Below are positions 45,474-53,349 of a stretch of 64,000 bases of DNA, one piece after another; position 1 is the stretch's first letter; the number at the start of each line of letters is the position of its first letter. Below the pieces are notes generated by a model. The model saw only the letters and a program-made list of their open reading frames with translations. It was not told the DNA's origin and searched no databases. This stretch comes from Leifsonia shinshuensis (GTDB lineage: Bacteria; Actinomycetota; Actinomycetes; Actinomycetales; Microbacteriaceae). Location: assembly GCF_031456835.1 (NCBI RefSeq), contig NZ_JAVDVK010000001.1, forward strand, positions 1,426,001-1,490,000, given 5' to 3'. A program made the position numbers and the translations under genes.

Positions 45474-46261
45474 CGCACGTCCTCCCCGAGGTCCGCCGCG
45501 TCCTCGTCCGTCCCGGGCAGCGCGTGGCGCGCGTGCCGGCGCCGGAGCAGCGCGAGGAACGCACCCTCCGCATCCGCCGCCCCGGTCTCGGCGAGCAGCT
45601 CGTCGGGCGTCGCGTCGGCGAGCACGGCGCCGTCGCGCATGAGGATCAGCCGGTCGCAACGGGTCGCCTCGTCCATCACGTGGCTGGAGATGAGGAGGCT
45701 GGTGCCCGAGTCGGCGAGGCGGTGGAACAGGCCCCACAGCTCCACCCGGAGCAGCGGATCGAGCCCGACCGTGGGCTCGTCGAGCACCAGCAGGTCGGGC
45801 GAGCCGAGCAGGGCGGCGGCGAGCGAGACGCGGCTGCGCTGGCCGCCGGAGAGCGCCGACACCAGCCGGCCGGCGTGCTCCTCCAGGTCGGTCGCGGCGA
45901 TCGCGCGCTCCACATCCGCCCGCCCGGCGCCGAGGACGCGCCGGAAGTAGGCGAGGTTCTGCCGGATGGTGAGGTCGTCGTAGACGCTCGCCGCCTGCGT
46001 GACGTAGCCGACACGGTGTCGCAGGGGCGCCGAACCGGCGGGCTGACCGAGCACGGTCACCGTGCCGCCCTTGACGCGCTGCACGCCGACGATCGAGCGC
46101 ATGAGGGTCGTCTTCCCGCATCCACTCGGCCCGAGCAGGCCGACGACCTGCCCGCGCGGGATGCGGAGGTCGAGGCCGTGCAGGATGTCGGCGCGGCCAC
46201 GACGCACCCGGAGGCCCTCGATGGCGACGGCGGGCTCCACCGCATCCGGCGAATTCATCAT
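45470..46261 (-). CDS. ABC exporter ATP-binding protein
   Basis: A 263-residue ATPase with Walker A GLLGPSGCGKTTLMRSI, Q-loop VTQAASVYDDLT, signature LSGGQRSRVSLAAALL, Walker B LLVLDEPTVGLDP and H-loop ISSHVMDEA. It pairs with the ABC-2 permease. Start at ATG 46261 or 46258. It lies 60 bp downstream of the TetR gene in the same direction, indicating an autoregulated exporter operon. Confidence 0.92.
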   Translation of the reverse strand: MMNSPDAVEPAVAIEGLRVRRGRADILHGLDLRIPRGQVVGLLGPSGCGKTTLMRSIVGVQRVKGGTVTVLGQPAGSAPLRHRVGYVTQAASVYDDLTIRQNLAYFRRVLGAGRADVERAIAATDLEEHAGRLVSALSGGQRSRVSLAAALLGSPDLLVLDEPTVGLDPLLRVELWGLFHRLADSGTSLLISSHVMDEATRCDRLILMRDGAVLADATPDELLAETGAADAEGAFLALLRRRHARHALPGTDEDAADLGEDVR

Positions 46262-46321
46262 GTGCTGAATTATTCGCTCCGGCGGACGCCGCGTCAAGAC
46301 ACCACTCGCGGCGCGGTCGCG

Positions 46322-46948
46322 TCAGGAGACAGGCGCGTCGGGGTCGCCGAACAGGTGCCACTGGAGCACCGGCCCGACCCGGCGCGCGAGATCCTCCGCG
46401 GGCGTGCTCGCGATCGGCTCGACCTGCAGCGCGTAACGGGTCATCATGATCCCGACCAGCTGGGCGGCGGCGAGCTCCCCGCGCAGGGATGCGTCGGGCG
46501 CGTCGCTCAGGGAGGCGAGCTTCGACAGCACCTCCCGCTGCAGGAACTCCCGCACCATCCGCGTGCCCGGCCCGCTGCCCAGCACGGTGCGCAGCACCAC
46601 GACCATCCGCCGGGCGGACTTCTCGTCGTCGAGGCGCTCCAGGATGTAGCGCACCAGCGACTCCCCCACCCGGTCGCGGGGGCCCGCCAGCACCACGTCG
46701 AGCACGCGGTCGGGCCGCAGCGGCACCTCGAGCGTCGCGGCGAACAGGTCCGCCTTGCCGTCGAAGTAGTGGTGGACGAGCGCGGAGTCGACGCCAGCGC
46801 GGCGCGCGACCGCACGGAGCGAGGCTGCCTCGTAGCCGCGCTCGGCGAACTCGTCGGCCGCCGCGCGCAGGATCGCCGAGCGCGCGGACGCCGCGCCGCG
46901 CTCCTTGCGCGGCCGCCCGGGTCGGCGACGTTCGGCCAGCTCGCTCAC
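46322..46948 (-). CDS. TetR-family regulator of the ABC exporter
   Basis: A 208-residue TetR protein with N-terminal GRPRKERGAASARSAILRAA, helix-turn-helix YEAASLRAVARRAGVDSALVHHYF and a variable ligand domain resembling TetR_C_17-type members. GTG 46948 gives a normal length; longer frames enter the lemA promoter region. Its place as first gene before the ABC ATPase and permease suggests it represses them and itself until a toxic ligand appears. Confidence 0.88.
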   Translation of the reverse strand: MSELAERRRPGRPRKERGAASARSAILRAAADEFAERGYEAASLRAVARRAGVDSALVHHYFDGKADLFAATLEVPLRPDRVLDVVLAGPRDRVGESLVRYILERLDDEKSARRMVVVLRTVLGSGPGTRMVREFLQREVLSKLASLSDAPDASLRGELAAAQLVGIMMTRYALQVEPIASTPAEDLARRVGPVLQWHLFGDPDAPVS

Positions 46949-47100
46949 GGAGCCATTGTGCACCCGGACGTCCACTGTCCGCCTCTGAGGTGGTTGCTTC
47001 GAGTGTGATGGGAACGCGGTCGGCGCCGCCTCCGCCGAAGCTAGGATGTGACCTGCGCAATCACTCGACCCGGCGCCTGTACACAAGGAGTTCAGCGAAC

Positions 47101-47667
47101 ATGGAATGGCTCATTCCGGTCATCATCGTCGTCGTGATCGTGGCGATCATCGGGATCTATCTGTGGGCCACCTACAACTCCCTCGTGACGCTGAAAGTCC
47201 GTGTGGACGAGGCGTGGAGCGACATCACGGTGCAGCTGAAGCGCCGTGCCGACCTCATCCCGAACCTGATCGAGACGGTCAAGGGATACGCCGCGCACGA
47301 ACGCGGGGTGTTCGAGTCGGTGACGCAGGCGCGCGCCGAGACGCTGTCCGCGCAGACGCCCGGTGAGGCGTCGGTCGCCGAGAACCACATGCAGACCGCG
47401 CTGAAGAGCATCTTCGCCGTGGCCGAGGCGTACCCGCAGCTGCAGGCGAGCCAGAACTTCCTGCGTCTGCAGGCCGACCTGGTCGACACCGAGGACAAGA
47501 TCCAGGCGTCGCGCCGGTTCTACAACGGCGGCGTCCGCGAGTTCAACACCAAGATCAAGGTCTTCCCGAACAACCTGTTCGCCCGACGCCTTGGCTTCAC
47601 CGAGCGCGAGTTCTTCGAGGTCGACAACCTCGCCGCGATCGCCGAGCCTCCGCGCGTCCAGTTCTAG
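47101..47667 (+). CDS. lemA: LemA family protein
   Basis: A 188-residue protein with one N-terminal membrane helix (LIPVIIVVVIVAIIGIYLW) followed by a four-helix LemA domain: YNSLVTLKVRVDEAWSDITVQLKRR with LIPNLIETVKGY, and the C-terminal FNTKIKVFPNNLFARRLGF. LemA proteins often sit beside membrane proteases. AAGGAG precedes the ATG. It is 7 bp upstream of the HtpX-like gene. Confidence 0.95.
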   Translation: MEWLIPVIIVVVIVAIIGIYLWATYNSLVTLKVRVDEAWSDITVQLKRRADLIPNLIETVKGYAAHERGVFESVTQARAETLSAQTPGEASVAENHMQTALKSIFAVAEAYPQLQASQNFLRLQADLVDTEDKIQASRRFYNGGVREFNTKIKVFPNNLFARRLGFTEREFFEVDNLAAIAEPPRVQF

Positions 47668-47674
47668 GGCGTCG

Positions 47675-48559
47675 ATGTACAGGGCGATCGCCAGGAACAA
47701 GCGCAACACCGTCTTCATCATCCTGCTGTTCCTGGTACTCATCGGTGCGCTCGGATGGCTGGCCTCGGTCATCTACCAGAGCTACACGATCCTCGTGGTC
47801 GTGCTCATCGGGGCGATCCTCTACGCGCTGTTCCAGTACTACCTGGCGAGCAGTCAGGCGCTGAGCATGTCGGGGGCCATCCCCATCCAGAAGGCGGACA
47901 ACCCGCGCCTCTGGAACATCGTCGAGAACCTGTCGATCACGACGGGGACGCCCATGCCGGCGGTCTACATCGTCAACGACCCGGCGCCGAACGCGTTCGC
48001 GACCGGGCGCGACCCGCAGCACGCGTCGGTCGCCGCCACGACGGGGCTGCTCGACATCATGACGGATGCGGAGCTCGAGGGCGTCATGGCGCACGAGCTC
48101 GGGCACGTGCGCAACTACGACATCCGGCTCGGGATGATCGTGTTCGGCCTCACCGTCGCGATCGGCTTCATCGCCGACATCTTCCTGCGGATGGCGTTCT
48201 TCGGCGGCAACCGGAACAACAACAACGGCGGCGGCAACCCGGTCGTGCTGGTGTTCGGGCTGATCGCCGCGATCGTGGCGCCGCTGGTCGCGACGCTGGT
48301 GCAGCTGGCCGTCTCGCGGCAGCGTGAGTACCTGGCCGACGCGACGGGTGCGCTGACGACGCGGCACCCGGACGCCCTGGCGAGCGCGCTGCTCAAGCTG
48401 GAGGCGTACGGCCGCCCGATGCGCAAGCAGAACTCCTCCATGGCGCACCTGTGGATCAACGACCCGCTGAAGCCGGGCCTCGTAGCGCGCCTGTTCTCGA
48501 CGCACCCGCCGATCCCCGAGCGCGTCGAGCGCCTGGAGTCGATGGGCGGCAGCTTCTAG
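47675..48559 (+). CDS. htpX: HtpX-like M48 zinc metalloprotease
   Basis: A 294-residue membrane protease. Two N-terminal spans (VFIILLFLVLIGALGWLASVI and ILVVVLIGAILYALFQYYL), the zinc motif MAHELGHVRNYD (HExxH), a third and fourth hydrophobic region around an Asn/Gly-rich loop, and the third zinc ligand Glu in SRQREYLADATGA. It degrades damaged membrane proteins. Operon with lemA. Confidence 0.94.
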   Translation: MYRAIARNKRNTVFIILLFLVLIGALGWLASVIYQSYTILVVVLIGAILYALFQYYLASSQALSMSGAIPIQKADNPRLWNIVENLSITTGTPMPAVYIVNDPAPNAFATGRDPQHASVAATTGLLDIMTDAELEGVMAHELGHVRNYDIRLGMIVFGLTVAIGFIADIFLRMAFFGGNRNNNNGGGNPVVLVFGLIAAIVAPLVATLVQLAVSRQREYLADATGALTTRHPDALASALLKLEAYGRPMRKQNSSMAHLWINDPLKPGLVARLFSTHPPIPERVERLESMGGSF

Positions 48560-48576
48560 CCCGCTGACTGCCGCGG

Positions 48577-48618
48577 TTCGGAACGTCTGCGCCCGCGCGC
48601 GCGGGCGCAGACGTTCCG
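48577..48618. terminator. 42-bp perfect palindrome between convergent genes
   Basis: Arms of 21 bp (tcggaacgtctgcgcccgcg plus c, and its inverse) meet with no loop. It sits between the convergent htpX and lactone-oxidase genes. There is no clear T-run on either strand, so it may be a bidirectional terminator or a repetitive palindromic unit. Confidence 0.7.
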
Positions 48619-48661
48619 AGACGCAGCAGACATCGGCGCGAAGGCCGGCGCGGCGCGCGGG

Positions 48662-49975
48662 TCAGGGCCCGAGCACGCGGCGCAGGTAGACGTTCTCGAA
48701 GCGGCGGTCCGGGTCGAGCCGGTCGCGCACCGCGAGGAAGTCGTCGAACCGCGGGTAGACCGCACGCAGCGCGTCCGCATCCCGGCTGTGCAGCTTGCCC
48801 CAGTGCGGCCGGCCCTCGTGCGCGACCATGATCTCCTCGACCGCCGAGAAGTACGCGCGCTGGTCCTCCCGGTAGTACCGGTGCACCGCGATGTAGCCGC
48901 TCTCGCGCCCGTAGGCGGTGGAGAGCCAGTTGTCGTCGGCCGCCGCGCTGCGCACCTCGATCGGGAAGGAGATGCGCCAGCCGCGCCGCTCGATCAGCGC
49001 CTTCACTTCGGCGAGCGCCGCGGGCACCGCCTCCCGGGGCAGGGCGTACTCCATCTCGCGGAACCGGACGGTGCGGTTGGTGACGAAGACGCGCGGCGCG
49101 TGGTCCGTGAAGTCGCGGTTGCCAGTGAGCCGTTGCGCCAGGCGGCTGAACGGCGGGATGACGCCGGGTGCGACGGCGCCGAGCGCGCAGACGCCGCGGT
49201 AGACGCCGTTGGCGAGCAGTTCGTCGTCGACCCAGCGCCCGGCACGTGACAGCGGCTTGCGCTCGGCCGTGAGCGGCAGCCGGGTGTTCGTCTTGGTGAG
49301 CGCCGTCTCCGTGTGCGGGAACCAGTAGAACTCGAAATGGTCCTCCGCGGCGGACCGCTCGAGGTACGACTCCATCGTCGCCTGCAGCGGTTCCGGCCGC
49401 TCGACGGCCTGGAGCAGGTACGCCGGGACGCACTGCAGCGTGACGTCGACGATCACGCCGAGCGCCCCCAGCCCGAGCCGGGCGGCCGGGAGCAGCTCCG
49501 CGTTCTGCGTCTCGTCGATGCGCAGCAGCTCCCCCAGTCCGGTCACCAGGGTGAGGCCGACGATCTGCGTCGCGAGGCCGCCGAACGATCCGCCCGTCCC
49601 GTGCGTGCCGGTGGAGGTGGCGCCCGCGATGGTCTGGCGGTCGATGTCGCCCATGTTCTCCAGCGCCAGCCCGTGGGGCCGGAGCAACCGCGGCAGCTGA
49701 TGCAGGTGCGTGCCCGCCGCGAGCGTGACCCGTCCGCGTTCGAGGTCCACATCCAGGATGCCGTTCAGATCCTCGAGGTCGAGCTGCACGCCGGGTGCGA
49801 CAGCGATGCCCGTGAAGCTGTGGCCCGCGCCGACGGGTTTGACGCGCATCCCGGTGCGGATGGCCGCCTGCACCGCGCGCTGCACCGCCTCGGCGGACGC
49901 GGGACGCTCGACGCGCTGCGGGCGCACCGCCTCGGTCCGCCCCCAGTTGCGCCAGAGTCCGCCGACCGCCGTCAC
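48662..49975 (-). CDS. FAD-linked aldonolactone oxidase (D-arabinono/L-gulono-1,4-lactone oxidase family)
   Basis: A 437-residue VAO-type flavoenzyme. FAD-binding PCMH domain ~20-185 with VKPVGAGHSFTGIAVAPGVQLDL and ATSTGTHGTGGSFGGLA. The ALO domain follows, with FEFYWFPHT and the C-terminal HWGKLHSRD (an HWGK motif typical of the family). It oxidises aldonolactones or sugar alcohols. GTG 49975 overlaps the previous stop (GTGA). Last gene of the TetR-controlled operon. Confidence 0.9.
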   Translation of the reverse strand: MTAVGGLWRNWGRTEAVRPQRVERPASAEAVQRAVQAAIRTGMRVKPVGAGHSFTGIAVAPGVQLDLEDLNGILDVDLERGRVTLAAGTHLHQLPRLLRPHGLALENMGDIDRQTIAGATSTGTHGTGGSFGGLATQIVGLTLVTGLGELLRIDETQNAELLPAARLGLGALGVIVDVTLQCVPAYLLQAVERPEPLQATMESYLERSAAEDHFEFYWFPHTETALTKTNTRLPLTAERKPLSRAGRWVDDELLANGVYRGVCALGAVAPGVIPPFSRLAQRLTGNRDFTDHAPRVFVTNRTVRFREMEYALPREAVPAALAEVKALIERRGWRISFPIEVRSAAADDNWLSTAYGRESGYIAVHRYYREDQRAYFSAVEEIMVAHEGRPHWGKLHSRDADALRAVYPRFDDFLAVRDRLDPDRRFENVYLRRVLGP

Positions 49976-51264
49976 AGGAAGACCTTGCCGTCGCCGCGAT
50001 ACGTGGCCGCCTCGCCGACCACGCGCGCCCGGCCGTCCACCGTGTCCACCAGGTGGAAGGCGTCGACGTGCTCGCTGAGCTCGCCCGACTTCGTGTGCCG
50101 CAGCCAGACGCGGTCGCCGATGCGCATGACGCTCGCGGCGGCCCCGGTCAGCGGTGTCTGCACCTCGCCGGCCATCTCGCGCGTCACCATCGACAGGCCG
50201 GTCGGCCACTCCACCGACGGCATCCGGTCGGGCCCGGGCGGGCCGGAGGCGATCCAGCCGCCGCCGAGCAGCGTCGCCGTGCCCGCATCCGGGCGGCGCA
50301 CGACCGAGAGGGCGAAGGATGCGGCCGGCGCCGGACGGAACGACCGGTACGTGTCGAACAGGTGCCCGCCGAAGAGCCCGCTGCCCGCGGCGATCTCGGT
50401 CACCGCGTCGTCGGAGGCGGTGAACTCCAGCGACCCGGTTCCGCCGCCGTTCACGAACTCCAGGTCGGCGATCGCACGCACCGCGGCGACCGCCTCGCCA
50501 CGTCGCCCGAGCAGCTCCTCGCGGGAGTTCTTCTGCATCCAGCGCAGTGTCGCGCCCCACGCCGGCTTCCCGGGGGGATTGTCGCCCTGGCCGGCGATCT
50601 GCGCCTCGTAGCCCATCATCCCGACGAGGGCGAAGCCGGGGCGGCGGACGATCGCCGCCGCCAGCTCGCGAGCGGCCGCGGCCGAGTGCACCGGCGACCG
50701 GTAGACCCCGACGTGGCCGAGCACCGGCGCGAGCCAGGAGGAGTCGAGTTCGAGGCACAACCGGATGGTCTCGCGCGAGCCTGGAGGCACGATGGCGTCG
50801 ATGAGGTCGAGGTGCGCGATCGAGTCGACCATCAGCGTCACCCGGGACGCGAGCTCGGGCGACGCCGCGAGCCGCCGGATCGCGCCCCGGTCGGCGGTCG
50901 GGTATCCGACCACGACATCCTCGACGGGCGGATGCTCGGCGTCACCCTCGGCGAGCCACAGCGCCTCGGGCAGCGTGTACGCGAGCACGCCCGCGTACCC
51001 GGGCAGCGCGAGCACCGCATCCAGCACCGACCGGACGCGCACCGACTTGGACGCGACCCGGATGCTCTTCGCCGCGCGCCCCGACGGCACGGTCGCGCGC
51101 CGCAGCATGTCGTGCGCGTTGTGGCGGAGGGCGGGCAGGTGCAGCACGGCGAGCGGCGGGTCCAGCTGCGCGGTCGCGGCGGAGAGCGACGGCCAGAACA
51201 CGTCGGGCGTCGTCCAGGTGCGCTCGGCGGCGACCGGCGGGGTGGCGAGGTTCAGGTCGGTCAT
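49972..51264 (-). CDS. Alanine-racemase-fold PLP enzyme (D-threonine aldolase-like amino acid deaminase/aldolase)
   Basis: A 430-residue fold-type III PLP protein with an N-terminal TIM barrel. LRRATVPSGRAAKSIRVASKSV contains the probable PLP-binding Lys region, YTLPEALWLAEGD follows, and GGGTGS (~280) matches the PLP-phosphate loop. The C-terminal domain contains GGGWIASGPPG and VWLRHTKSGELSEH with candidate metal-binding His residues as in D-threonine aldolases. The substrate is unknown, but the neighbour oxidase suggests a hydroxylated or sugar-derived compound. ATG overlaps the MFS stop by one base. Confidence 0.82.
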   Translation of the reverse strand: MTDLNLATPPVAAERTWTTPDVFWPSLSAATAQLDPPLAVLHLPALRHNAHDMLRRATVPSGRAAKSIRVASKSVRVRSVLDAVLALPGYAGVLAYTLPEALWLAEGDAEHPPVEDVVVGYPTADRGAIRRLAASPELASRVTLMVDSIAHLDLIDAIVPPGSRETIRLCLELDSSWLAPVLGHVGVYRSPVHSAAAARELAAAIVRRPGFALVGMMGYEAQIAGQGDNPPGKPAWGATLRWMQKNSREELLGRRGEAVAAVRAIADLEFVNGGGTGSLEFTASDDAVTEIAAGSGLFGGHLFDTYRSFRPAPAASFALSVVRRPDAGTATLLGGGWIASGPPGPDRMPSVEWPTGLSMVTREMAGEVQTPLTGAAASVMRIGDRVWLRHTKSGELSEHVDAFHLVDTVDGRARVVGEAATYRGDGKVFL

Positions 51265-52520
51265 CAGCGCACCGCTTTCACTCGGGCGACCGCGAACGCA
51301 CCCGCGAACGCGAACAGGGCGGACAGGACGAACAGGCCGGCGAAGCCGCCGAGGGCGGCGACGATCATCGCGCCGAAGAGCGGGGCGACGGCCTGCGGAA
51401 CGGCGAGGGCGATGTTCATGATCCCCAGGTCTTTGCCGCGGGTCTCCGGGTCGGGCAGCACTTGCGTCGCGAGCGCCTGGTCGACGCTGAGGAAGCAGCC
51501 GTACCCGACGCCCAGCAGCGCGGCCGCGATGAACGCGACCGACAGATCCGGCACGAAGGCGAGCAGCAGCGCCGCGACCCCCTGCACCGCCGAGGACGCG
51601 AACACGAACGCCTTGCGGCGCCCCAGCCGGTCGGAGAGCCGCCCGAGCACGAGCGACGCGACGATGACGAACACCATGTAGATGAGGATGAGGACGAGCA
51701 GGTCGTCGTCCGCGTTCGGGTCGCGCAGGCCGAACTCCAGGAAGTACAGCAGCAGCGACGTCCCGAACGCGTTGCCGAAGTTGACGAGCACACGGCTGAG
51801 CAGCGTCCAGCCGAAGTCGGGGTGAGCGCGCGGGCTGATCCACAGCCCCTCGATGACTCCGCGCACCGACATCCGTTCGCGCAGCTCCGGCGGGAGCACG
51901 GCATCCGGGAGCAGCAGGAACGGCAGCGCGAGGATGAGCAGCAGCACCGCCATCGCGGTGTACCCGACGAAGGCGCCGACGAAGACGTAGGTGACCAGGG
52001 CGACGCCGAGGATGATCCCGATCGCCTGCGGGGCGCTGATCCAGCCGCTCACGTAGCCGCGCTGGTCGACCGGCACCTGGTCGCTGATGGTCGCCGTGAG
52101 CGCCGCGGTGAGGATGCAGAACCCCGTGAGCGCCAGCGACCAGAACACGCCCATCCCGACGATGCTCGTCTGCAGCCCGAGCAGGACGAGGGACACCGCG
52201 AAGACCAGGGCGCCCGCCGCGATCCACGGGCGGCGGCGGCCGAACCGGCTCGTGGTCCGGTCGGAGAGCGCACCCGTCAGCGGGTAGGCGACGATCGCGC
52301 AGACGCCCGAGATGCCCGAGATCACGCCGAACGCCACGACGTTGTCGACCCACGACGTGGTGTGCAGCTCGGTCTGCACCTGGTCGGGCAGGAGCTTCTG
52401 GATGGGCGCGAGCTGCGCCATCCACACCCCCAGCCAGGCGACGGCGAAGGCGGCGATCCACCGGCCCGGCACCTTGCGGACGGGCTCGGCGAAGACCGCC
52501 GGCGTGGAGGTGTTCGTCAT
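51264..52520 (-). CDS. MFS transporter
   Basis: A 418-residue permease with about 12 hydrophobic segments. The MFS loop motifs are GALSDRTTSRFGRRRPWI between spans 2 and 3 and LGRLSDRLGRRKAFV between 8 and 9, resembling the glycoside-pentoside-hexuronide/melibiose type. It probably imports the compound handled by the two downstream enzymes, though export is not excluded. ATG 52520 overlaps the TetR stop by 4 bp. Confidence 0.9.
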   Translation of the reverse strand: MTNTSTPAVFAEPVRKVPGRWIAAFAVAWLGVWMAQLAPIQKLLPDQVQTELHTTSWVDNVVAFGVISGISGVCAIVAYPLTGALSDRTTSRFGRRRPWIAAGALVFAVSLVLLGLQTSIVGMGVFWSLALTGFCILTAALTATISDQVPVDQRGYVSGWISAPQAIGIILGVALVTYVFVGAFVGYTAMAVLLLILALPFLLLPDAVLPPELRERMSVRGVIEGLWISPRAHPDFGWTLLSRVLVNFGNAFGTSLLLYFLEFGLRDPNADDDLLVLILIYMVFVIVASLVLGRLSDRLGRRKAFVFASSAVQGVAALLLAFVPDLSVAFIAAALLGVGYGCFLSVDQALATQVLPDPETRGKDLGIMNIALAVPQAVAPLFGAMIVAALGGFAGLFVLSALFAFAGAFAVARVKAVR

Positions 52521-53218
52521 CGGCGGCCTGCTTTCGGGTCGGAGGTGCGGGAGACGGAGGTGCGGGATGCGGCGGTGCTGGATGCGGCGGGCGTGTGGCT
52601 GCGGGATGCGGCGGGCGCCGTCAGGGCGGCGAGCGCGTCGGCGGCGACGTCCATGGTGGCGGCGGCCGCCCGGTCGTCCCGCGTCACCAGCCAGGCGAGC
52701 GTCAGACCGTCGGTGAACGACACGAGGATGCGGGCCACCTCGTCGATCGGCCGCAGCCAGACGCTGCCCGTCAACCGTGCGGCGTCGGCGGCCGCCTGTG
52801 CGGCGACGGCGTGGTAGCGCGCGTACTGGCGCTGCGCGAGCGGCTCGAACCCGGGCTCGCGGAGCGCCCACTGGGTCAGCTCGAGCATCGCCTTCTCGCG
52901 GTCGGGGTCGGCGCGGACGCCGTCGAAGTAGTGCTGAAGCCCGGCGCGGACCGCTTCGCGCATCCCGACACCGTGCCCGCCGTCGCAGCCCGCCAGCACC
53001 GGCGCGAAGTCGCGCTGCTCGCTCTCGACGGCCGCCTCGATGAGCTCGGCCATCAGCTCGTCCCGCGATGCGAACACGTAGTGGAAGGAGGCCAGGGGCA
53101 TGTCCGCCTCGGCGACGATCCGCCGGGTGGTGGCCGCGGCGACGCCGTCGCGCGCGATCAGCCGGAGCGCAGCCTGGACCAGCGCCGTGCGCCGGTCCGC
53201 CACCGGGATACGCGTCAT
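52517..53218 (-). CDS. TetR-family regulator of the MFS-aldolase-oxidase operon
   Basis: A 233-residue TetR protein with helix-turn-helix DGVAAATTRRIVAEADMPLASFHYVFASRDEL and a ligand domain with TQWALREPGFE. The tail is low complexity (repeated TAASRTSVSRTSD). ATG 53218 is used; an extra 26 residues are possible. First gene of a four-gene operon in which every junction overlaps. The inverted repeat at 53263-53278, 45 bp before the start, is a likely binding site for autoregulation. Confidence 0.87.
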   Translation of the reverse strand: MTRIPVADRRTALVQAALRLIARDGVAAATTRRIVAEADMPLASFHYVFASRDELMAELIEAAVESEQRDFAPVLAGCDGGHGVGMREAVRAGLQHYFDGVRADPDREKAMLELTQWALREPGFEPLAQRQYARYHAVAAQAAADAARLTGSVWLRPIDEVARILVSFTDGLTLAWLVTRDDRAAAATMDVAADALAALTAPAASRSHTPAASSTAASRTSVSRTSDPKAGRR

Positions 53219-53262
53219 CCGGACTCCTGAGGCTCTGCCGCGCCCCATCGCGCGGGAGAAAG

Positions 53263-53278
53263 TGGGACAGTCGTCCCA
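53263..53278. promoter_or_regulatory. Inverted-repeat operator, probable TetR site
   Basis: tgggac-agtc-gtccca, a perfect 6-bp inverted repeat with a 4-base spacer, in the divergent region between the TetR gene and the gene at 53350. The half-sites and spacing resemble operators of actinobacterial TetR proteins. A second, looser inverted repeat (gtgtc-N9-gacac, 53300-53318) overlaps a TTGACA-like box and may belong to the rightward promoter. Confidence 0.6.
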
Positions 53279-53349
53279 GATGTCAGTATGCCGCAAATTG
53301 TGTCGATGAGTTTGACACGCCCGGGCCGTACCCCCTGGAATGGGGTGGA

